A stretch of 51,900 nt of DNA from Bacteroidota bacterium (lineage in GTDB: Bacteria; Bacteroidota; Ignavibacteria; UBA10030; BY39). A program made the position numbers and the translations under genes. Numbering within the stretch: the first letter of the stretch is position 1; every line of letters begins with the position of its first letter. Location of the stretch: contig JASEGV010000012.1 of assembly GCA_030017895.1 (NCBI GenBank), positions 1 through 51,900 on the forward strand, written 5' to 3'. The notes under the pieces were generated by a model. The model ran no database searches. It was not told the origin of the DNA and worked only from the letters and a program-made list of their open reading frames with translations. Shown here one piece after another: positions 1 through 6,912 of this stretch.

Positions 1-393
1 ACAAACCTTACATTACCTGCAAAAGTAGTATGGGATTTATACAGAAACAGAGCAGATGCAGAGAATCGAATAAAAGAATTGAAGGAAGATTTTGGAGCTG
101 GCAGTTTTAATGTACAAGAATTTTTTGCAACAGAGGCAGCATTAAATTTTGTTATGATGGGATATAATCTAATGAGTTTGTTCAGGCAAGTGATAATGCA
201 AACAAAAACTCATGCACAATTAAAAACACTACGCTACCGAGTATTTGCTATTGGATCATACATTGTAAAAAATGGTAACGAAAGAATATTAAAACTATCA
301 TTAGCTATGAAACGAAGAAGTTGGTTTGAGGGACTCTGGGCAAATACAAATCTTTTTAGCTGGCCTTTTGTTGTTTCAAATGATTATTCCTAA
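1..393 (+). CDS. IS1380-family transposase, C-terminal part (start lies outside the window)
   Basis: The frame is open from base 1 and ends at a TAA at 391-393, so this is the 3' end of a longer gene. The visible residues contain the Y-(2)-R-(3)-E-(6)-K signature of IS4/IS1380-type DDE transposases (Y14, R17, E21, K28 counted from base 1, in the context LYRNRADAENRIKEL), carrying the third catalytic acid. The downstream part (FFATEAALNFVMMGYNLMSLFRQ) is the typical IS1380 tail. The protein would catalyse cut-and-paste transposition. The left end of the element is not in the window, so I could not match terminal inverted repeats or a target duplication; the right end must lie between about 394 and 450. 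Whether the element is intact is unknown. Confidence 0.85.
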   Translation, partial: TNLTLPAKVVWDLYRNRADAENRIKELKEDFGAGSFNVQEFFATEAALNFVMMGYNLMSLFRQVIMQTKTHAQLKTLRYRVFAIGSYIVKNGNERILKLSLAMKRRSWFEGLWANTNLFSWPFVVSNDYS

Positions 394-450
394 TGACAAA
401 TCTGGGATAAAAATATTCCTCGTACAAATCAGCCCTAATACTAGTATGGA

Positions 451-1605
451 TTATGCAACTAATACTTCTTGCGTTTTTTTAGTTAATTCGGCAGGTGTGA
501 ATGGTTTAGGGATGATATCTGAAGCACCTAATTTTATTGCTTCTATAGCATTTTCAATTGAGGCATATCCTGAAATCAAAATTACCGGGATTTCGGGCCA
601 ATTGCTTTTAATTGACTGCAAAACTTCTATACCGCTCCGTTTTGGCATCTTTAAATCTAACAGTATCAAATCGTATCTATTTAGTTTCATTTTTTGGAGT
701 GCGGCATCGACGTCGAATGCTTCTTCAACAACACAGCTCTGTTTAGATAAAATTCTGCGGACACTGTGGCAAACTATAGGTTCATCGTCAACTACTAATA
801 CTGAATGCTTTGCCGTTGCATCTCTGCCCCATAATGCTGCTAATGGTATATCGGATCTGCTGAGGCAATTAATGTAATCCGAACTTGTTGCTTGTTCAAC
901 ATCCGAAATGCTGAATGGCAGGTCAACATCGATAATTTCAGATGTATATCTTTTTATTTTAACGGCTTTTGTCCGTTCTTTCTTTTCGAGTGGACATTCA
1001 CTAACACATTCACGGCCTTCAGTAATTACTCGACGACATTCACGTTTTCCCAAATTACAGTATGCTTTGAGTGCTGTTTTTTTTGCAAGCGGTATATCAG
1101 TATGAGTGAGAGCTTCAACATATTCTATCGAGGTTGCTTTGGCTACTTCGTTTATATTGAATGGCATATCCACATCGATTATGTCGTAAGTTTGATCATC
1201 AACCTTGGGTTCAACTTTTCGTTGTTCAATCTTTATTTGTCTTTGGATTAAAGCTTTTTTTGTGGCTTCAGCCAATTCATCGGGAGTGAATGGTTTTGGT
1301 AAGTAGCTCGAAGCGCCAAGCTTTGTTGCCTTAACTGCTGATTCGATGGATGCGTAGCCGGTGATCATTATTACTTCGAGTTCAGGATAATGATCGCGAA
1401 TAATCTGCATCAATTCCATTCCGTTAGTTTTAGGCATCATCAAATCAGTAATTACTAAATCAAATGAGGTTTGATTAATTTTTTTGACTGCATCTTCAAC
1501 ATTCAATGCGTTATCGATTTCATATCCTTTGCGGGAAAGAATTTTTTTGATGCTCTGACAAACAATTTCTTCGTCGTCAACCACTAATATTTTTTCAGTT
1601 ATCAT
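451..1605 (-). CDS. Response regulator with two receiver domains and a duplicated Cys-bearing linker, no output domain
   Basis: 384 residues in the order receiver 1 (about 4-121; acidic pair D10/D11, phospho-acceptor D54, T82, K104), linker, receiver 2 (about 267-384; acceptor D317, K367). The linker carries the same roughly 35-residue motif twice (140-174 and 222-256; core IIDVDxPFxI, then ATSxxY and SDIPLA/TDIPLA). Between the copies are four cysteines, C183-x6-C190-x9-C200-x3-C204. No DNA-binding or enzymatic domain is visible, so signalling is probably by protein contact or phosphate flow (inference). The arrangement receiver-motif-motif-receiver looks like two related regulators fused head to tail. 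The start has an AAGGA-like site about 9 nt upstream. It lies downstream of the kinase/NtrC pair on the same strand and has its own sigma54-type promoter. The cysteine set could bind metal or sense redox, but nothing here proves it. Confidence 0.85.
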   Translation of the reverse strand: MITEKILVVDDEEIVCQSIKKILSRKGYEIDNALNVEDAVKKINQTSFDLVITDLMMPKTNGMELMQIIRDHYPELEVIMITGYASIESAVKATKLGASSYLPKPFTPDELAEATKKALIQRQIKIEQRKVEPKVDDQTYDIIDVDMPFNINEVAKATSIEYVEALTHTDIPLAKKTALKAYCNLGKRECRRVITEGRECVSECPLEKKERTKAVKIKRYTSEIIDVDLPFSISDVEQATSSDYINCLSRSDIPLAALWGRDATAKHSVLVVDDEPIVCHSVRRILSKQSCVVEEAFDVDAALQKMKLNRYDLILLDLKMPKRSGIEVLQSIKSNWPEIPVILISGYASIENAIEAIKLGASDIIPKPFTPAELTKKTQEVLVA

Positions 1606-1671
1606 ATTATTTTTCCTTTTCCTTTTCTTTTGGTTTTTGTTTAATTATCATTTTTATAATACACCAATAAT

Positions 1672-1687
1672 TGCAACGACTATGCCA
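1672..1687 (-). promoter_or_regulatory. Sigma54-type promoter (-24/-12) for the dual-receiver regulator
   Basis: On the minus strand the bases read TGGCATA-GTCG-TTGCA. This matches the RpoN consensus TGGCACG-N4-TTGCW with the right spacing of the GG and GC elements. The implied start of transcription is near 1661, giving a leader of about 56 nt to the ATG at 1605. A gene for a sigma54 activator lies immediately upstream at 1871-3256, which supports the call. Confidence 0.7.
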
Positions 1688-1708
1688 TTGATGTTGTAGT
1701 GGGAAATG

Positions 1709-1742
1709 ATTAGCTATAACTAATTATATTATAATGAGTTAT
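1709..1742. promoter_or_regulatory. Overlapping palindromes upstream of the sigma54 promoter, possible activator-binding site
   Basis: Positions 1716-1742 form a 27-bp palindrome: two 13-bp arms (ATAACTAATTATA / TATAATGAGTTAT) around one central base, with one mismatch. A second 16-bp palindrome at 1709-1724 (ATTAGCTATAACTAAT, one mismatch between halves) overlaps it, so ATAACT-like half-sites recur three times. The block lies 22-55 bp upstream of the -24 element, where an enhancer-binding protein could act. Assignment to the adjacent NtrC-type regulator is inference. Confidence 0.5.
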
Positions 1743-1870
1743 GGGTGAAAAAAAATATAGTAGTGTGAGAGATTAAAAATATTTAGAGCTAACAAAAAAA
1801 AAGAATATGCTGAAAAGAGGTGAGTATGCGAAAATTATGTAGATAAAAAAAATATACACCTGCATATAAA

Positions 1871-3256
1871 TTACTTGTTAATACCGTATTTCCGCATTAG
1901 GGCCTGAAAGTTGGAACGCTGCATCTCAACATCACGCGCAGCTTTCGATACATTCCAATCGTTGCGGATAAGAGCTTCTTCCACAAACATTTTTTCTATA
2001 TCCTGAATTGATGCTTCACGGATTTGCTTCTTGAGCTTTTTGAGTTCCTCAGTATCTTTTGGAATGAGGGAGTTGACTTGTGTTTCGGTTTTAAAGAGAG
2101 CGGCTGAAATATGAACAGGCAAAATCTCATCTCCGTCAATTAATATTGTCAATCGCTCAATTGTGTGCTCGAGTTCGCGAACATTTCCGGGCCAATGATA
2201 ATTTAGCATAACTTCAAAAGTTTCAGATCCGATTTTTAGAATTGGTTTTGCTAATTTGTTACAAGAAATTTTTAGAAATTGTTTTATCAATTCAGGAATA
2301 TCATCTTTCCTTTCACGGAGAGGAGGCAGTTTAATCGGGAAAACATTCAGCCGGTAATAAAGGTCTTCGCGGAATTTCCCTTCGCTAACCAAGTTTTTCA
2401 AATTCTGGTTAGTAGCAAAAATCAAACGGACATCAACATTTTTAATTTTTGTGCTTCCAACAGGAAGAATTTCTTTAGTTTGCAAAACGCGTAATAATCG
2501 TGACTGTACTTCAAGCGATAAGTTGCCGATTTCATCTAAGAAAATTGTTCCGTTATCAGCAGCGTCAAACAAACCTTGTTTATCGGATGTCGCTCCTGTG
2601 AATGAACCTTTCATGTGTCCGAACAATTCGCTCTCCAATAAGGTACTCGATAGTGTAGATATATCTATTGCAAAAAATTTTTTGTCTTTTCGGTTGCTGC
2701 AATTATGTATTGCTCGTGCTGTTAAATCTTTGCCGGTTCCGCTCTCACCGATTATTAAAACAGTGCAATCGGTGGGGGCAACTTTCCGGATTAAATTAAA
2801 CACCTCAATCATTTTAGGGCTTTTACCGATAAAACCTTCGGAGTCGGATGTTTCTGAAGACTCGGTATCGTCTCTCATACGCTGCATCAGTTTGAGTTTC
2901 TCTAATGCTCGGTTTAGAACTGCTAAAAGTTCGCCGGGTGTGAATGGTTTAGGGAGAAAATCGAATGCACCCGAACGCATCGTCTCGACTGCTGCTGCAA
3001 TAGTAGCATAACCCGTTATAATGATTACGACAGTTTCAGGATACCGCTGTTTGATTGTGGATAAAACCTCAAATCCGCTTATATCCAACATCTTCAAATC
3101 GGTGAAGACCACATCGAAAGATTCGGATTGTAAAAGTGCGAGCGCCTGCTTGCCCGATGTGCTGTATTTTACCTTGTGTCCTGCCCGCAGAAATATTTTT
3201 TCACAACTTTTACAAATTACTAATTCATCGTCAACGACTAATATTTTAGCTGTCAT
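1871..3256 (-). CDS. NtrC-family sigma54-dependent response regulator
   Basis: 461 residues from the ATG at 3256; a TTG at 3265 would add three residues. Domains: receiver (about 1-120; phospho-acceptor D53, T81, K103), AAA+ sigma54-activation domain (about 141-375; Walker A GESGTGKD at 170-177, Walker B region GTIFLDE at 236-242), and a Fis-type helix-turn-helix near the C-terminus. The sigma54-contact loop reads GSFTGA instead of the usual GAFTGA, at 217-222; this variant keeps the key F, T, G and A. The protein should drive RpoN promoters once phosphorylated by the overlapping kinase gene (11-nt overlap with its stop). A likely target is the sigma54 site at 1672-1687. Confidence 0.92.
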   Translation of the reverse strand: MTAKILVVDDELVICKSCEKIFLRAGHKVKYSTSGKQALALLQSESFDVVFTDLKMLDISGFEVLSTIKQRYPETVVIIITGYATIAAAVETMRSGAFDFLPKPFTPGELLAVLNRALEKLKLMQRMRDDTESSETSDSEGFIGKSPKMIEVFNLIRKVAPTDCTVLIIGESGTGKDLTARAIHNCSNRKDKKFFAIDISTLSSTLLESELFGHMKGSFTGATSDKQGLFDAADNGTIFLDEIGNLSLEVQSRLLRVLQTKEILPVGSTKIKNVDVRLIFATNQNLKNLVSEGKFREDLYYRLNVFPIKLPPLRERKDDIPELIKQFLKISCNKLAKPILKIGSETFEVMLNYHWPGNVRELEHTIERLTILIDGDEILPVHISAALFKTETQVNSLIPKDTEELKKLKKQIREASIQDIEKMFVEEALIRNDWNVSKAARDVEMQRSNFQALMRKYGINK

Positions 3257-5240
3257 TTGTTTCAATTTCTAATAATTTTATTGGTAGATAAATAGTGAAC
3301 GTAGTTCCGTTTCCTGTTATACTTTCGACATTAATCGTTCCGCCATGCTGCTCAATGATTCCGTAACTGATAGAAAGCCCTAATCCTGTGCCGTGCTCTT
3401 TTGTAGTAAAGAACGGGTCGAATATATTTTCCCGTATGTGTTCAGGTATCCCGGGTCCTGTATCCTTAATGGAGATTACAATCGAATTGCTATTAGTATC
3501 TAATTTTGATTCAATTGTTAAATCACCGCCACGTGTCATTGCTTCTGATGCGTTTAGAATAATGTTAATGAAAACTTGCTGAACTTGGTTGGGGTCTATC
3601 ATTATCTCCGGAATATCAGTGGGGAGATTTTTTTCAATTTTAATGTTTCGAAATGAAGTTTGATTTCTAACAAGAAGAATTATATTTTCGATTAAAGTAT
3701 TGATATTGGTTAGTTTTTTTTGTGGTGCAATTTGTTTGGCAAAATCGAGCAACCGCTTTACAATTTCGCGGCAGCGGATTGTTTCTTTTACGATAACTTC
3801 AACGTTGTCACGGTTCGGGTCGCCTTCTGGTAAATCTTCCAACAATAAGCTGCTGTTAGTTAGAATACCAGTTAACGGATTGTTGATTTCGTGAGCGACA
3901 CCTGCCGCGAGTTTTCCCAACGATGCAAGTTTTTCGGAACGGAACAATTGGGAATGGATTTTTTTGATCTCATTCGTCCGTTCTTCAACTTTTATTTCGA
4001 GTTTGTTTCCCCATTCTTCTAACTCACGTTGTTCATTCTTAAGTTCCTTTGCCATATAATTAAATGAGGATGCAAGTCGTTCAATCTCGCGCGGGGCTTT
4101 AAGTTTAAGGTCGTGGTTGTAATTACCCGCTGTTATTTCCACTGCGATTTCTTCTAATTGCTTCAGTGGTTTCGATATTTTTTTTGCTTGATGGATTGAT
4201 ACTAAAACTATTAAAAATATTCCGACCAATGTGATTCCAAGAAATGTGATCAACGTATTGCGTAATAAATCGTTGAACGGTTCTTTAAGAATTCCTACAT
4301 AAAGAATTCCGATAATTTTATTTTGAATATCCCTGATAGGCTCATAAGCACCGATGTACCAGGTATTAACCACAAACGCATCACCAATCCATCGTTTCCC
4401 ATCTCTCAGCACTGCATCGTTTACTTCTTCAGAAACGAGTGTCGCGATTGCCACTGTACCGTCCTCGTTTTTTACGTTGGTTGAAATTCGCAGGTCGTTT
4501 TGAAATATTGTAGCAGTGCTAACCTCTTTACCTTTATATAACTCCCGCTCCTGCATTATTGTTTTAATTTTTTCTACGATCTCGAAATTTCTATTCAACA
4601 AAATTCCGCCAATTAATACGCCTTGAAAAACATTCGATTCATCGAAAATCGGGACGGCTGCTTTCAACATCATACCTGATTTTTCTGCAAGTGATGTTCT
4701 GGGTTTAGCCATAGTAGTTGGAGTTATTTCCATGTGAGCTTGGTTTGCAAGGTCTCGCGATTCTTTAAATAATTGGTCTCCAGATATCACATCAGTTCCA
4801 CTTACTATCTGTTTTACTTTTATTACCTGTTTAACGAAATTATCATTCAACAGGATATCACCAGATGAATTCGGGTTTCTACCGCGTGAAATAACTTTTC
4901 CTTCCTTATCAACAATCGTTAAGATGTCGAGTTGTTCACGTTTGAGAGTTCTTAGCAGATCCTTCTGCAAAAAAACTCTATCGTTTTCGCTGACTGCTTT
5001 TATTACTAAACTTCTGGATGCTGTAAGTCGAACGATGCTTTCGATATGCGATATTTTGTTTAGGTAGATTTCACGAGCGGAGCTTAAATCGGAAACTACT
5101 TTCGTTTCAGCGCGTGTAATAATCTGGTCGTAAATTAATTTTACCCCCACTATACTTGTAATTTCCGCCGGAATAATAATAGCTATCGTGAAATAAATAA
5201 TTAATTGGGATTGGATGCTCTTGGCAGAAATTTTCTTCAT
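3246..5240 (-). CDS. Membrane histidine kinase with periplasmic Cache-type sensor (NtrB/ZraS-like)
   Basis: 664 residues. Order: transmembrane helix about 12-34; a large extracytoplasmic Cache-like sensor about 35-328 (with [16 protein letters not shown] and ...[12 protein letters not shown] blocks); second transmembrane helix about 329-350; HAMP about 350-402; coiled coil; HisKA dimerisation domain with phospho-accepting H450 in [11 protein letters not shown]; and an HATPase domain with the N box, DTGPGIPE and GTGLGLS motifs. It should autophosphorylate on H450 and pass phosphate to the NtrC-type regulator whose gene overlaps its 3' end. The ligand cannot be told from sequence; Cache sensors bind small molecules such as carboxylates, amino acids or metal-related cues (family knowledge). 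Confidence 0.9.
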   Translation of the reverse strand: MKKISAKSIQSQLIIYFTIAIIIPAEITSIVGVKLIYDQIITRAETKVVSDLSSAREIYLNKISHIESIVRLTASRSLVIKAVSENDRVFLQKDLLRTLKREQLDILTIVDKEGKVISRGRNPNSSGDILLNDNFVKQVIKVKQIVSGTDVISGDQLFKESRDLANQAHMEITPTTMAKPRTSLAEKSGMMLKAAVPIFDESNVFQGVLIGGILLNRNFEIVEKIKTIMQERELYKGKEVSTATIFQNDLRISTNVKNEDGTVAIATLVSEEVNDAVLRDGKRWIGDAFVVNTWYIGAYEPIRDIQNKIIGILYVGILKEPFNDLLRNTLITFLGITLVGIFLIVLVSIHQAKKISKPLKQLEEIAVEITAGNYNHDLKLKAPREIERLASSFNYMAKELKNEQRELEEWGNKLEIKVEERTNEIKKIHSQLFRSEKLASLGKLAAGVAHEINNPLTGILTNSSLLLEDLPEGDPNRDNVEVIVKETIRCREIVKRLLDFAKQIAPQKKLTNINTLIENIILLVRNQTSFRNIKIEKNLPTDIPEIMIDPNQVQQVFINIILNASEAMTRGGDLTIESKLDTNSNSIVISIKDTGPGIPEHIRENIFDPFFTTKEHGTGLGLSISYGIIEQHGGTINVESITGNGTTFTIYLPIKLLEIETNDS

Positions 5241-5310
5241 AAACTTAATAATTCTCTACATTCGATTCGGCTGTAAAATGCAGAAAAGTAGATGAAAAAG
5301 CAAACGGATT

Positions 5311-5896
5311 TTGAATTTTTATTTTGGATGAGAATTAACTAAATTTGAACCGTATGAATAAAACACTGTCTAAGCAGAAAATCGAGAGCTTAGTCCAAAC
5401 GTTCCATGCCGGGAAGAGAGGAACTATCAACGAAGCGGAGACCCGCCTCCGTTTCATCGACCCTTTCTTCGAAGCGTTGGGCTGGGAAATCAGAAATACA
5501 AAAGAGGTGCGAATTGAATCGGCTCTTGCTCGATCTGATTCAACACGACCCGATTATCGTTTCCTGATCGATGGAAAAACAAAATTCTTTGTCGAGGCAA
5601 AGAAACCATCTGTAAAACTCACCGACCCTGCGCCTATATTTCAGGCGAAGTCGTACGGCTTTAGCTCGAAAGTTTCAGTCGTTATTCTCACCGACTTCGA
5701 AGAGTTCCGTCCGTTCAGAACTCTTGCCCGCCCGAAATTCGACCGACCGCTTGATGGACTGATTAAAGAGTTCGACTTCACTTATGATCGTTATGTAGAT
5801 GAGTTCGATACTCTCTACGATATTTTTTCTCGCGAAGCAGTTGGCAACGGTGCATTGGAGAAACATATCCCGGTGGATAAAAAAGAATCATCAAAG
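5311..5896 (+). repeat. Upstream copy of a 586-bp direct repeat (5' part of the type IIG gene)
   Basis: This stretch aligns without gaps at an offset of 1016 bp to 6327-6912. It includes about 43 bp upstream of the start codon and the first 181 codons. The first part differs at many synonymous sites, but 5684-5846 is identical to 6700-6862 over 163 bp, which suggests recent gene conversion of one segment. Similarity stops at 5896, just before the TAA that ends the upstream copy. Confidence 0.9.
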
Positions 5897-5899
5897 TAA
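5354..5899 (+). pseudogene. Truncated copy of the type IIG restriction enzyme N-terminal (nuclease) domain
   Basis: 181 residues from the ATG at 5354, which aligns with the start of the full gene at 6370; a TTG at 5345 is also in frame. The protein is nearly the same as residues 1-181 of the 987-residue enzyme, including the PD-(D/E)XK-type residues (RPDY ... VEAKKP) of the HsdR-like N-terminal domain. It then hits a stop exactly where homology ends. It has no methyltransferase or specificity part. Most likely it is a dead remnant of a partial duplication. An alternative is that it still makes a small nuclease-domain protein or serves as a donor for recombination with the intact gene. Confidence 0.8.
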
Positions 5900-6329
5900 G
5901 ATTTTCAGACAGAAGGATTGGAAATATAATAAGCAAAGTTAAAGAAGGTAAACTCCTTATTTATTCCCGCTGGAAGCATGGAGCCGGGTCTCACACCAAC
6001 GGTAAGGAATTCATCAGTTCCCCCGGTTACCTTAACTTTGCCGATAATAATATACAAGACGACACGGGTAAACTTAAGAAAGGTGAAGTGCTACACTTTT
6101 CGGTTTCGGCCTTATCAGAATCCACTGATTCTGTAAGGAAGCACTCCACCTTAGGCAGTGGCCCACTTAAGTTCAGTTCAAATATACAGAATGGGGAAGC
6201 AGAAGTCAATGAGACTTTGGCTTACTTTGAATCGCGGGAAAGATAAGAGCAGCAACAAATACGTATAAAGTTGAGGACTTTGAATATGAAATAGAGACTT
6301 CTGAAAAATCAAATATTCAGAATATTTAG
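5899..6329 (+). pseudogene. Unidentified coding remnant filling the gap between the two repeat copies
   Basis: No ATG-started gene lies here, but frame 1 is open from 5899 to a TAA at 6244-6246 with protein-like composition (GKLLIYSRWKHGAGSHTNG..., ending YFESRER). A +2/-1 frame change near 6230-6246 leads into frame 3 (RAATNTYKVEDFEYEIE...), which ends at a TAG at 6327-6329, exactly where the second repeat copy begins. I read this as the decayed 3' part of a gene lacking its start and carrying a frameshift. I do not recognise the family. The antisense open frame at 6027-6209 looks like a shadow. Confidence 0.4.
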
Positions 6330-6912
6330 AATTTTCATTTTAGATGAGAATTAATTACATTGCAAGCGTATGAATCAAAAACAATCCAAGCGAATAATCC
6401 AGAGCTTAGTACAAACGTTCCATGTTGAGAGGAGAGGAACTATGAACGAGGCAGAAACCCGCCTACGTTTCATCGACCCTTTCTTCGAAGCCTTGGGCTG
6501 GGACATCCGTAATCCAAAAGAAGTTCGGATTGAATCTGTACTTGCACGCACGGATTCTACACGACCGGATTATCGTTTCCTGATAGATGGAAAAACGAAA
6601 TTCTTTGTCGAGGCAAAGAAACCGTCTGTAAAACTCACCGATCCTGCGCCAATCTTTCAGGCAAAGTCGTATGGATTTAGCTCGAAAGTTTCAGTCGTGA
6701 TTCTCACCGACTTCGAAGAGTTCCGTCCGTTCAGAACTCTTGCCCGCCCGAAATTCGACCGACCGCTTGATGGACTGATTAAAGAGTTCGACTTCACTTA
6801 TGATCGTTATGTAGATGAGTTCGATACTCTCTACGATATTTTTTCTCGCGAAGCAGTTGGCAGCGGTGCATTGGAAAAACATATTCCAATAGATAAGAAA
6901 GAAGCATCCAAA
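6327..6912 (+). repeat. Downstream copy of the 586-bp direct repeat
   Basis: Counterpart of 5311-5896 at an offset of 1016 bp. It covers the leader (GATGAGAATTAA is shared by both copies) and the first 181 codons of the intact type IIG gene. See the upstream copy for the pattern of identity. Confidence 0.9.

Noticed and set aside
326-877. Plus-strand 183-codon frame over the 3' end of the dual-receiver regulator
   Set aside because: It is antisense to a clear receiver domain and shares no family features.
451-1605. The dual-receiver regulator as two genes joined by a sequencing frameshift
   Set aside because: The frame is continuous, the linker motifs are both intact, and no internal start with a ribosome-binding site stands before the second receiver.
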